Shown here: piece after piece, positions 1-7,710 of the stretch
Position numbering within the stretch: the first letter of the stretch is position 1
How the letters are laid out: each line of letters begins with the position of its first letter
Origin: Bradyrhizobium sp.
GTDB lineage: Bacteria; Pseudomonadota; Alphaproteobacteria; Rhizobiales; Xanthobacteraceae
Reading direction: 5' to 3'
Length of the DNA stretch: 64,000 bases
Assembly: GCF_027307225.1 (NCBI RefSeq)
Contig: NZ_DAHUXJ010000073.1
Location: 1 to 64,000, forward strand
The notes under the pieces: generated by a model
Seen by the model: only the letters and a program-made list of their open reading frames with translations
What the model was told of the DNA's origin: nothing
The model's database searches: none
Made by a program: the position numbers and the translations under genes

Positions 1-80
1 TGATCCATGTCGATGACCTGATCGAGCCGCGAACGAAACAGATCCTGCTCGCCGCTGTCCCGCCGCTCCCGTGGCCGCAT
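1..80 (-). mobile_element. IS5-family transposase, N-terminal fragment (runs off the window edge)
   Basis: Reading leftward from an ATG at 80, the frame is open to the edge and begins MRPRERRDSGEQDLFRSRLD, which I recognise as the typical start of an IS5-family transposase found in Bradyrhizobium. A strong GGAGGG Shine-Dalgarno lies about 5 nt upstream. Only 26 codons are visible, so intactness cannot be judged. The element's end should lie between 81 and 279, because an intact host gene stops at 280. Family recall is from memory of N-termini, not a search. Confidence 0.7.
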
Positions 81-279
81 CGAAGCCCTCCGCTCATCAC
101 CTCGAGCAGCAGAGAATCACGGCTTCAGATTCGAGGGAATCCCCAACCGCAATTTGCAAGAAAATCGGCACCCAGGTCCCAATTTCTGGCAAATCCAATT
201 GCACGAATTCCAGCAATTTCTATTGCCAGCCAGTCGCTTCGGGATTTTTCACGGACGACTGGAATAATCGCACCGCCCC
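81..279. other. IS terminal region and intergenic DNA
   Basis: This holds the transposase 5' leader and, presumably, the IS inverted repeat and target-site duplication. The opposite IS end is outside the window, so no terminal repeat can be paired. A small inverted repeat (GAATC/GATTC) lies near 116-134. No gene is seen. Confidence 0.4.
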
Positions 280-1932
280 TCAGCGCGATTTAGCCAGCTT
301 CCGCAGCATCGCGTCATAGGCGAGCTTGATCCGGCGCACCGCGGGGTCCTTGTAGAGAAAGCCCTCGTTGCGGGCGTGAACGAGCATCGAGGCGTTGACC
401 TCGAACACGACGACATTGCCCGCCACGTCCAGCCCGCAATCGATGCCGAAATAATCGAGACCGACGCGTTCGCGAATGGCTTGCAGGGCCTGCATCTGTG
501 CCGGTCCGAACACTGCCGCACAATTGTCCAGGAATGCCGCTTCTTCCTGCTGCATCCACGGCTGGTTCGCCATGTCGGTGTTGATGTGGTGGAGTTTCCA
601 GTCACGTCCGATGCAGAGGTGATAGGGCAGGATCTCATCGCCGACGAAGATGAAGCGGTATTTCCGAAAATGACCGTCGGCGGAAATATAGTCGATATAT
701 TCGATCAGATAGTGGTCGTGCTCCGGCCGCCGCGACAAGAACGCCGGCAATGCCGCGAGATCCTCGACTTTCTCGAAGTCATCGCCGCCATGGGTGCCCA
801 CGGGCCGGGCAAGACAACTCGACGAGAACGACAGCATCGCTTCCAACGCCGCAACGGTGCGGTTGGCGCCAGCCTTCAACCGCAAGGCTTGTGGCACGCG
901 ACATCCCGGAATTCCGGCCAATAGCCGCGCGACGGCATCGCGTGTCGTCTGTTGCACCTTGCGCGGATGGTTTACGACGGGCAGGCCAAGCCGGTCGACT
1001 AGGTCGGCGGCGAGCGGCAACAACGCTTCGGTCTGGTCGGCGTCCGAGACCAGGTTGACGACGAGTTGAATATTTTGCGCGCGTGCCGCGGCCTCATATT
1101 CGCGATCGGGAAACAGCGAAAGCGTATCGGTATCGAAGAACGCATCCTGGAACAGATATTCGGTCGGCGTGTTGCCGCCGAACGGCGCATACAGGGCCAG
1201 CACGCGAAATTCCGCCGGCCGCTTTGCGGCCGGGCGCTTGATCAGCGGCTGGATCCGCGCGGCTTGCGCATAGGCGGCCTGGGCGGCCTTGTCGTCACCC
1301 AGCGACTGCTTGATCGCGCCGATCCAGTTGATGCTCTCGGCATCCTGCGGATTGAGCGCAACCGCGTCCCGGAAGCTCGCGATCGCAGGCTCGATCTCGT
1401 TCAATTCGAACAGCGTCTTGCCAAGCAGGTGGTGGATACGGGCATCCTGCGGACGCTCGCCCTTCAGCTCGATGAGGACCGCTTTGGCGATCACGTATTG
1501 CTTGCCCATCATCAGCGCGTGAACCATGTCGGCGCGCGCGGCCCAATGCCTCGGGTTGAGCTTCAGCGCCTGAAGGTAGAGCTGGACGGCCATCTGATGC
1601 TGGCCGCCCCTCAAATGCAGGCCGGCGAAGCTGCACCAGCAGTCGGTCAGATGCGGGGCGATCTTCAAGGCCGCCTGGTAGTTGGCGCTCGCGAGCTGGA
1701 AATCGCCGCTTGCGGCGGCGACGTTGCCGAGCTTGGCGTAGAGATCGGACATCGTCTCGGCGGGTTCGGTTCCAGCCTTTTCGGCTTCGGCAAGTCCGCG
1801 CTGGAAGGCGGCGATGGCCTCCGTTGCACGTCCATCGCGGAACAATTGCATGCCCTCGCGCAAGCTTTGCTGGACGATCGAGCCCTCCTCTTCAGTGCTC
1901 GGGGAAGTACCGGCCAACGCCGTGGTCTGCAT
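280..1932 (-). CDS. TPR-repeat protein with C-terminal ATP-grasp-like domain
   Basis: A 550-residue cytoplasmic protein without signal peptide or membrane segment. Residues about 20-215 hold several tetratricopeptide repeats (for example around LGKTLFELNEIEPAIASFRD). The C-terminal 300 residues resemble an ATP-grasp ligase: a LARPVGTHGG loop, a YLIEYIDY strand, a DYFGIDCGLD segment and a terminal VVVFEVNAS motif, which in ATP-grasp enzymes carries the metal-binding Glu and Asn. TPR/ATP-grasp fusions are known in alphaproteobacteria but their substrates are mostly undefined. The substrate here cannot be read from sequence. It is the last gene on the minus strand before the IS end and is separate from the two-component pair upstream. 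Confidence 0.75.
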   Translation of the reverse strand: MQTTALAGTSPSTEEEGSIVQQSLREGMQLFRDGRATEAIAAFQRGLAEAEKAGTEPAETMSDLYAKLGNVAAASGDFQLASANYQAALKIAPHLTDCWCSFAGLHLRGGQHQMAVQLYLQALKLNPRHWAARADMVHALMMGKQYVIAKAVLIELKGERPQDARIHHLLGKTLFELNEIEPAIASFRDAVALNPQDAESINWIGAIKQSLGDDKAAQAAYAQAARIQPLIKRPAAKRPAEFRVLALYAPFGGNTPTEYLFQDAFFDTDTLSLFPDREYEAAARAQNIQLVVNLVSDADQTEALLPLAADLVDRLGLPVVNHPRKVQQTTRDAVARLLAGIPGCRVPQALRLKAGANRTVAALEAMLSFSSSCLARPVGTHGGDDFEKVEDLAALPAFLSRRPEHDHYLIEYIDYISADGHFRKYRFIFVGDEILPYHLCIGRDWKLHHINTDMANQPWMQQEEAAFLDNCAAVFGPAQMQALQAIRERVGLDYFGIDCGLDVAGNVVVFEVNASMLVHARNEGFLYKDPAVRRIKLAYDAMLRKLAKSR

Positions 1933-2044
1933 GCCTGTCGCCTTCGGATTGGCCGATTATTCTGCGGGAATGGCCCGCTTCGAGCTTTGCCAATTCTTGG
2001 TTAACAGGATGTTACCACCGCGGTTCGCGGAGCAAAACTCGCAC

Positions 2045-3394
2045 CTACTGCTTGCGGCCGACCATTTCGAACACCGCGCCGGGATTATTATCAGTAAAGC
2101 GCAGTTCGAGCTCATGCAGGTTGGCGATGGCGGCCGCGATGCTCAAGCCGAGCCCGCTGCCGGGAACCCGATGTCCGCTCGATGTGCGGTAGAAGCGCTG
2201 AAATATCTTGTCGCGCTCCGCCGGCTCGACGCCGATGCCGCTGTCGCGCACGCGCACGACCGGCGATCCGTCTTCCCGAATCACCGCAATGCTGACCGAG
2301 CCATTATCCGGGGTGAACTTGATCGCGTTGCCGATCAGGTTCGACACGGCCTCGCGCATCAGGTCGCCGTCGCCAAGGATCTGGACTGGCGAATGGCTTT
2401 CCAGGGTCATCCGGATCGATTTCGACTCGGCCAGCGGCTCGTAGAACTCGAACAGGTCGGCGCAGATCGCCGACAGATCGATCTGCCGGAAATTACGCGA
2501 TTTCGGGCTGTATTCGACGTCGGCCAGGCGCAAGAGCGCCGCCACCGCCAGCATGGCCTTGTCGATATGGGACAGCGCCTGCTTCACGACCGTGCGCAGT
2601 TCGGCATCGGCTGAGTTCTCAAGTCCGCGCTCGAGCTGGGCGTGAACGACCGAAAGCGGGCTGCGCAGGTCGTGGGCGATATTGTCGCCCACCCCTTTCA
2701 GCTGCACCAAAAGGCGCACGATCTCGTCGAGCATCAGATTGACGTCACGCGATATCTTGTCGATCGGATCGCGCCCCGACCCGATCGGCAGCCGCAAATC
2801 CGTATCGCCCTTCATGATCCGTACGATGGTATCATGGATGACGGTCAGACGGCGCGACGAGCGGCGCGCGAAATAGGCACCGATCGCAAGCGCCAGAAGC
2901 AGCATCGGCGCCAGGCCGGCGAGCAGCGCCCTTTGCACGATCCGGCCGAAGGCCAGGGTTTCGAGCAGGCTTCGGCCGAGCAGCATGATGTTGCCGTCGG
3001 GCCGCTGCAGCGCGACGAAAATGGCCGGTTCGATCCGGTTGTCGCTGCCGGGAACGCGCGTGGCCGGCACGAAGTGCGACTTCCCATCCACGGGAATGGC
3101 AGGCAACGCGTCGACATTGCCGAACAGGAACCTGTGATCGGCGTCGAACAGCGCCGCATAGTCGATGCGCCGCAGGTCGTTGGTCAGCCTGACCTCGAAT
3201 GCACCCCGCAACTGCTCGACCGGACGGTTGACGCTCTTGGCTGCTTCCGTCTCCAGAATGAGCCGGTTTCTCGCCTCGTTGGTCTCTCCGATCTGGAAGT
3301 AAACCAGCGCGAACACCGCCGTGGTCGCCACGGTCGTGACCAGCACGAAGGCGAGCGCGACGCGTACCGCCGAGGAACGGAAAAATTCAAGCAT
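2045..3394 (-). CDS. Sensor histidine kinase of an efflux-linked two-component system
   Basis: A 449-residue inner-membrane histidine kinase. Membrane segments lie near residues 11-33 and 156-176, flanking a periplasmic sensor loop of about 120 residues. A HAMP-like linker follows. The DHp motif NIAHDLRSPLS places the phospho-accepting His at 241. The HATPase domain shows LIGNAIKFTPDNGSVSI and GSGLGLSIAAA boxes. It overlaps the stop of the upstream response regulator by 8 nt, so the two are co-translated. Its position after an RND efflux set suggests it senses a substrate or envelope stress relevant to that pump (inference). Confidence 0.9.
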   Translation of the reverse strand: MLEFFRSSAVRVALAFVLVTTVATTAVFALVYFQIGETNEARNRLILETEAAKSVNRPVEQLRGAFEVRLTNDLRRIDYAALFDADHRFLFGNVDALPAIPVDGKSHFVPATRVPGSDNRIEPAIFVALQRPDGNIMLLGRSLLETLAFGRIVQRALLAGLAPMLLLALAIGAYFARRSSRRLTVIHDTIVRIMKGDTDLRLPIGSGRDPIDKISRDVNLMLDEIVRLLVQLKGVGDNIAHDLRSPLSVVHAQLERGLENSADAELRTVVKQALSHIDKAMLAVAALLRLADVEYSPKSRNFRQIDLSAICADLFEFYEPLAESKSIRMTLESHSPVQILGDGDLMREAVSNLIGNAIKFTPDNGSVSIAVIREDGSPVVRVRDSGIGVEPAERDKIFQRFYRTSSGHRVPGSGLGLSIAAAIANLHELELRFTDNNPGAVFEMVGRKQ

Positions 3395-4085
3395 TCGCGT
3401 TTAGCATGAAGCCCGCCCCGCGGATATTGACGATCAGCGAGGGCATACCTTTGGTGTCGATCTTTTTCCGCAAGTTGCTGATGTGGACGTCGACGACATT
3501 GGTCTCAAGCGAGAAGTGATACTGCCAGACTTCCTGCAACAGCATGGCGCGGGTAATCACCCGTCCGGGATGGCGCAGGAAATACTCCAGAAGCCGGAAC
3601 TCCCGCGGCAGCAATTCGATCTTGAGGCCGCTGCGATGAACGCTCTTCTCGATCAGATCCATTTCGAGATCGCCGACGCGCAGCTTCGTGGTGCGTACGT
3701 CGTCGAGCCGGCGCAACATCGCCTCGACGCGAGCGGCAAGTTCGACCATCGCGAACGGCTTGGTCAGATAATCGTCGCCGCCCGCCTTCAGGCCCTTGAC
3801 CTTCTCATCGACGGAAGACAGCGCCGAGACGACCAGAACGGGCACCTTGATGCCCTCCTTGCGCAGAGCCTCCAGCATCACGAGGCTGTCCTCGCCGAAG
3901 ACGATCCGGTCCATCACCATCATCGCGGCATCGCCGACCCGCGCCGCATCGGCGGCTTCAGCGATCGAGGCGAGCCGCACCAGATAGCCTTTGCTTTCGA
4001 GCTCGCCCTTTACCTCTTTTGCCATCTCCTGCTCGTCCTCGACGAGCACGATGGTTTGTGCACGGGTGTCAGCCTTGTTCGTCAA
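3387..4085 (-). CDS. OmpR/PhoB-family response regulator
   Basis: A 232-residue regulator with an N-terminal receiver (acidic cluster VEDE, phospho-acceptor Asp about 59 in VMDRIVFG, Lys in LTKPFA) and a C-terminal winged helix (LLPREFRLLEYFL, followed by RAMLLQEVWQYHF). It pairs with the overlapping kinase. The start is TTG, preceded by an AAGGGAG Shine-Dalgarno with about 7 nt spacing. That site lies only 2-3 nt from the edge of a hairpin-repeat array, which therefore forms the 5' leader of this gene. Likely target: the upstream RND genes (inference). Confidence 0.9.
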   Translation of the reverse strand: MTNKADTRAQTIVLVEDEQEMAKEVKGELESKGYLVRLASIAEAADAARVGDAAMMVMDRIVFGEDSLVMLEALRKEGIKVPVLVVSALSSVDEKVKGLKAGGDDYLTKPFAMVELAARVEAMLRRLDDVRTTKLRVGDLEMDLIEKSVHRSGLKIELLPREFRLLEYFLRHPGRVITRAMLLQEVWQYHFSLETNVVDVHISNLRKKIDTKGMPSLIVNIRGAGFMLNANA

Positions 4086-4101
4086 CGGCTCGCTCCCTTA
4101 C

Positions 4102-4177
4102 CCAGTGGTCCGATTCCAACATTCGTTCCCCTTCTCGGCGGGCTCCTTTACGAATGTTAGAATCACGGGGCCACTGG
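4102..4177. repeat. Hairpin A1 (type gamma)
   Basis: Ends are CCAGTGG and CCACTGG, a variant of the CTAG ends. The inner arm ends in AACATTCG. The right arm carries the extra 3 nt of the asymmetric bulge. Same type as 7637-7710 and 50419-50493. Confidence 0.8.
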
Positions 4178-4190
4178 AAAATCTCGGTCT

Positions 4191-4228
4191 CTGGTGTCCC
4201 GATTCCGAAGTTCGCAACGTGGCACTGG
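4191..4228. repeat. Degenerate half hairpin (type beta)
   Basis: One arm containing GATTCCGAAGTTCGCA and a short terminal CACTGG remain; most of the second arm is missing. It is followed by the 14-nt spacer AATCAACAAGTTTG. Confidence 0.6.
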
Positions 4229-4242
4229 AATCAACAAGTTTG

Positions 4243-4318
4243 CTAGTGCCCATAGCTTTCCGAAGTCCGTGAATGGTCCTGCCGAGATGTAACACGGACT
4301 TCGGAAAGTGGGCACTAG
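4243..4318. repeat. Hairpin A2 (type delta)
   Basis: CTAGTGCCC ends with an inner stem GAAGTCCGTG paired to CACGGACTTC. Related units at 7707-7782 and 51940-52016 have T-A where this one has C-G, a compensatory change. The bulge is in the left arm, facing the preceding spacer. Confidence 0.85.
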
Positions 4319-4390
4319 AGCTCCGATTCCGAAGTTCGCAAGCTAGCCGCGGCACCTCTGATGCGAGCTTGGGAATCAAAGGAGCTCTAG
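4315..4390. repeat. Hairpin A3 (type beta, inverted)
   Basis: CTAGAGCTCC outer arms with GATTCC/GGAATC inner pairing. The extra TTT-like bulge is in the right arm, opposite to 4479-4553. It shares CTAG with both neighbours. Confidence 0.8.
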
Positions 4391-4464
4391 TGCGGTGAAT
4401 TTGAAGTTCCTATCAGTTCCGCGGTAACCTCGTCATAGGAACTTCAAATTCCAAACCGCACTAG
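4387..4464. repeat. Hairpin A4 (type alpha)
   Basis: CTAGTGCGGT outer arm and a TTTGAAGTTCCTAT inner arm pair with their complements. There is a 1-nt versus 4-nt asymmetric bulge. It is nearly identical to 50256-50333. Confidence 0.9.
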
Positions 4465-4478
4465 AATCACATAGTTGG

Positions 4479-4553
4479 CTAGTGCTCCTTTGATTCCGAA
4501 GTTCGTAAACGTGGAGCCGCAATATGATACGAACTTCGGAATCGGAGCACTAG
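4479..4553. repeat. Hairpin A5 (type beta)
   Basis: CTAGTGCTCC outer arms and a GATTCCGAAGTTCGTA inner arm, with TTT inserted in the left arm only. It is nearly identical to 50348-50422, including the loop. Confidence 0.9.
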
Positions 4554-4567
4554 TAACTTATTGATTC

Positions 4568-4644
4568 CTAGTGCGACTTCAAATTTGAAGTTCCTATAAC
4601 GGACTTGCCGCAACGCTGATAGGAACTTCACATTCGCCGCACCA
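4568..4644. repeat. Hairpin A6 (type alpha, degenerate)
   Basis: The TGAAGTTCCTAT inner stem is intact, the outer arm is diverged, and the end is CCAG rather than CTAG. It stops about 3 nt from the stop codon of the outer membrane factor gene. Confidence 0.75.
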
Positions 4645-4647
4645 GGG

Positions 4648-6207
4648 TCAGGGCGTCAATCCCGGCGGTGGTGGCGGCGGCAGCGGATGCGGCGGGTCCT
4701 GCGCGAGGCGCTTGACCGCTGCAACGACTGCCGGATCCGGATGCCTGACCGCTGGAATGACTTCGTTCGGCGGCCAGCCGCCACCAAGCGCCTTATAGAG
4801 CGCCACAAAGCTGTCGCCTTCAAGGCGGACCACTTCGGCGCGCTGCTGCTCCAGCGTGAATTGCTGCCGTTCCGCATCGAGGACGTTGAGGAAGTCAGTC
4901 AGGCCGCGGTCGTAGCGCTCGGTCGCGACCTTGGTGGCCTGGCGGGCGGCGTCAAGCGCGAGATCGAGGCTGCGCAGGCTTTGGCGGAAACCCTGGTAGA
5001 CGGCATTCGCCTCGTCGACCTGCTGGACCGCAGTGAGGATGGAGGCCTTGTAGGCCGACGCAAGCTCATGGGCATGGTAATCGGCGATCTCGATCTTGGC
5101 GTCGAGCGCGCCGAAATCGAGGATCGGGGCGTCGAGCGTCGGCCCGACCGATCCGATCCAGGTGATGGGAATGGTCGAACCGGACCGGGGACCCGTTTGC
5201 GCTCCGCCGCCGGCGGTAATGGCCACGCTCGGGAACAGGTCCGCCGTGCGGGCGCCGATATCGGCGACGGCCGCAGCGAGGAGCCGTTCGGCCTCGCGGA
5301 TATCGGGGCGGCGGCGTAACAGGTCGACGGGCGTTCCGGCCGGGGGGCGGGGCGGCAGGCGCGGGACGGCGCCGGAGCGCTGCAGACGGCGGGAAATGGC
5401 CCCCGGATAGTCGCCGATTAGAACGGCGATGGCGTAGGCATTGGCGGCGATCTGGGCCTTGAGCGGCTCGACATCCGCCTGCAAGGTCTCGACCTGGCGC
5501 TTGGCGAGCAGCACGTCGAGTTCATTGGTCAACCCGCGATCCAGACGGGTCTGTGCGAGATCCTGCACCTTCCGGGAGGCTTCGATATTGTGATAGACGA
5601 TCTGCAAACGCCCCTGGCGGGCGCGAAGGTCGAAGTAGAGACGCGTGACGTCGGCAGCCATCACCACGTAGACCCAGTCGCGCGCTTCCTTCAGCGATTC
5701 GGCCGTATAAGCCTGCTCCTCGACGCGGCGCGCAATCTTGCCGAAGATGTCGATCTCCCATTCGGAGTCGAGCCCGCCGATCGCGCTGATCTTATTCAGC
5801 CCGGTGCTGTTGTCGGCGTCGCGCAAGGATTGCGCGGCCCTCCCTTTGGTCTCGTCGGTTCCGGTCCCAACGCCGCCCCCGGCGCTGCCATTAAGCTGCG
5901 GCGCGGCCTGTGCGCCGATCACGACCAGCTGCAGCCGCGCCTGTTGCAGGCGATCGAGCGCGATCTTGAGGTCGAGATTGTTCTGGATCGCAAGGTCGAT
6001 CAGGCTGTTGAGCTGCGGATCGTGCAGCGTTCGCCACCACTGCCACAGCTCGTCGCTGGGCTCGCCGGATCGCAGCGGGCCGCCGGCGGGCGGCACCGTA
6101 TAGCGGGCGGGAACGGCGGCATCGGGCGTGAAATATTCGGGGCCGAGCGAGCACCCTGCCAGTGCTCCGGCGGCGGCAACCAAATACACGAACCGTTGGA
6201 TTCTCAT
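4648..6207 (-). CDS. RND efflux outer membrane factor lipoprotein (NodT/OprM type)
   Basis: A 519-residue TolC-family channel subunit. I chose the ATG at 6207 because it opens a lipoprotein signal, MRIQRFVYLVAAAGALAGC, with lipobox LAGC; an upstream in-frame extension would bury it. Two outer membrane efflux repeats follow, rich in coiled-coil helices (NLDLKIALDRLQQARLQL and the matching C-terminal region ending before ALGGGW). It forms the exit duct for the membrane fusion protein and permease encoded upstream on the same strand. The C-terminus is proline-rich. Confidence 0.9.
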   Translation of the reverse strand: MRIQRFVYLVAAAGALAGCSLGPEYFTPDAAVPARYTVPPAGGPLRSGEPSDELWQWWRTLHDPQLNSLIDLAIQNNLDLKIALDRLQQARLQLVVIGAQAAPQLNGSAGGGVGTGTDETKGRAAQSLRDADNSTGLNKISAIGGLDSEWEIDIFGKIARRVEEQAYTAESLKEARDWVYVVMAADVTRLYFDLRARQGRLQIVYHNIEASRKVQDLAQTRLDRGLTNELDVLLAKRQVETLQADVEPLKAQIAANAYAIAVLIGDYPGAISRRLQRSGAVPRLPPRPPAGTPVDLLRRRPDIREAERLLAAAVADIGARTADLFPSVAITAGGGAQTGPRSGSTIPITWIGSVGPTLDAPILDFGALDAKIEIADYHAHELASAYKASILTAVQQVDEANAVYQGFRQSLRSLDLALDAARQATKVATERYDRGLTDFLNVLDAERQQFTLEQQRAEVVRLEGDSFVALYKALGGGWPPNEVIPAVRHPDPAVVAAVKRLAQDPPHPLPPPPPPGLTP

Positions 6208-6343
6208 GCACCTATTCCAGACGCTAGATTGTCGACAGGCGCCAAACAGCAAATGCCAATGATTGGACGTCGTCCGCTGCACCGACGTCAACCCACCCGA
6301 AAAACTTTGGCGGACCCTGTTGTCAAAAGGCAACGGAGATGGC

Positions 6344-7618
6344 TCATCTCACTTCGGCCTCGTGAGCCGGAGAAGGCGTAGCTTCCTTTGCAACCCGGAC
6401 CTCATCGCCTTGCGACAACGAATCCGGCGGACTGTCGATGACCTTGTCGGATGTACTGAGGCTGCCCAGCACCTCGAACTCGGTTCCAAGGTTGCGGCCG
6501 AGCTTGATCGACTTGAGCTCGACCTTGTTTCCGGGGCCAAGAAGAGCAACCTCAGGTCCATGCTCGCGAAAGATCAGGGCGCTGGTCGGGATTCGCAGCG
6601 TGCCGGGATTGTTGGCGAGGTTGAAACGGACCTGGGCGAAGGTGCCCGGCTGCAAGAGGTTGTCGGTGTTGGCGGCGTGGAGCTCGACCAGCAAGGTTCG
6701 CGCCGCCTTGTTGATCGCCTCCGACGTGGTCGCGACGACCGCCTTGAACGTCTTGTTCGGATATTGCGGCAGTGTCATCTCGGCAGTCAGACCGTTGCGG
6801 ATATCGGCCGACTGCTCCTGCGGGACCTGAACGAAAACCCGCATCTGACTGACGTCGGCAACGCGGAATAGCTGGGGACCTGTACCGCCGCCGACACCGC
6901 TGCCGGCATTGATCAGCGCGCCGATATCGGTGTTGCGCTGCGTCACGATGCCGTCGAAAGGCGCCCTAATGTGCTTGAAGTGCTCGAGCGCGGTGAGCCT
7001 GTCGACTTCGCTCTGGTTGACATTGGCCTCCGCGATAGCCGCCTTGTAGCGCGCATCGGCGCTCCCGAACTCGGCCTTCTTCGAATCCGTCTCCTGTTCG
7101 GAAACCACGCCCTTCGGCGACTCGCGCCAGCGGGTGTAGGTCGTCTCGGCGAAGTTGCGCTCGGCCTTTCTCACGTTGACCTGCGCTTCGGCCGAATTGA
7201 GCTTAGCCTTGGCGGCCGCCAACTGCGCGTCGAGATCCGGCGCATCGATTTCGGCCAATAGCTCGCCTTTCTTGACATGCGCGCCGAAATCGAAATTCCA
7301 GGCTTTGAGATAGCCGCTCACCCGCGCATAGATCGGGGCCTCGTACCAGGCCTCGATATCACCCGGCAGCGAGATCTGCTGGCCGGTGACACCCTTCTTC
7401 GGCGTCACCGTGGCAACGGTCGGGATGGCGAGTTCTGCGGTCCATTTCGCGACCTCGCTTTCCTGCTGCCGGCGCCACAGGATGCCGGCGACGGCAATGC
7501 CGATCGCGACGAGAAGCGCGATGCCGCCAATCCAGCGCGACCGGCTCGGCGGCGGCGCTATCCTATTCGGCCGGGTGTCCGATTCCGGCGGCACATGATG
7601 CGGATGAGAATCAAGCAA
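6344..7618 (-). CDS. RND efflux periplasmic adaptor (membrane fusion protein)
   Basis: A 424-residue adaptor with one N-terminal membrane anchor (about residues 29-48). A lipoyl/barrel-sandwich region follows (YARVSGYLKAWNFDFGAHVK), then a helical hairpin (residues about 120-190) and a beta-barrel (IRAPFDGIVTQRNTDIG). It bridges the permease and the outer membrane factor. The start appears to be TTG at 7618, with a GGGAGA Shine-Dalgarno about 6 nt upstream; the nearby ATG at 7623 is out of frame. A hairpin-repeat array begins only 19 nt upstream of the start codon. Confidence 0.9.
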   Translation of the reverse strand: MLDSHPHHVPPESDTRPNRIAPPPSRSRWIGGIALLVAIGIAVAGILWRRQQESEVAKWTAELAIPTVATVTPKKGVTGQQISLPGDIEAWYEAPIYARVSGYLKAWNFDFGAHVKKGELLAEIDAPDLDAQLAAAKAKLNSAEAQVNVRKAERNFAETTYTRWRESPKGVVSEQETDSKKAEFGSADARYKAAIAEANVNQSEVDRLTALEHFKHIRAPFDGIVTQRNTDIGALINAGSGVGGGTGPQLFRVADVSQMRVFVQVPQEQSADIRNGLTAEMTLPQYPNKTFKAVVATTSEAINKAARTLLVELHAANTDNLLQPGTFAQVRFNLANNPGTLRIPTSALIFREHGPEVALLGPGNKVELKSIKLGRNLGTEFEVLGSLSTSDKVIDSPPDSLSQGDEVRVAKEATPSPAHEAEVR

Positions 7619-7636
7619 GGCATTTCTCCCAGGCCA

Positions 7637-7710
7637 CTAGCGGTCCGATTCTAACATTCGTATCCCCCGCAGCGAACATTTGGCGAACGTTAGAATCGTA
7701 AGACCGCTAG
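7637..7710. repeat. Hairpin B1 (type gamma)
   Basis: Ends are CTAGCGGTC and GACCGCTAG. The homologous unit 50419-50493 has CTAGTGGTC and GACCACTAG, a C-G to T-A pair switch. The extra bases are in the right arm. Confidence 0.9.

Larger units (their letters stand above)
4086..4647. repeat. Hairpin-repeat array A (six hairpins plus a half element)
   Basis: The whole 562-bp gap between the outer membrane factor and the response regulator is made of palindromic units: 4102-4177, a half unit 4191-4228, 4243-4318, 4315-4390, 4387-4464, 4479-4553 and 4568-4644. Units 3, 4 and 5 share CTAG junctions at 4315-4318 and 4387-4390. Others are separated by 14-nt spacers at 4229-4242, 4465-4478 and 4554-4567. 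The array runs to within a few bases of coding sequence on both sides. Confidence 0.9.

Noticed and set aside
4098..4379. A 93-residue open frame on the minus strand
   Set aside because: It is made wholly of hairpin-repeat sequence and starts at a TTG without a proper ribosome-binding site.
4102..4644. CRISPR array
   Set aside because: Units are palindromes of several types with fixed 14-nt linkers, not identical repeats with variable spacers, and no cas genes are present.
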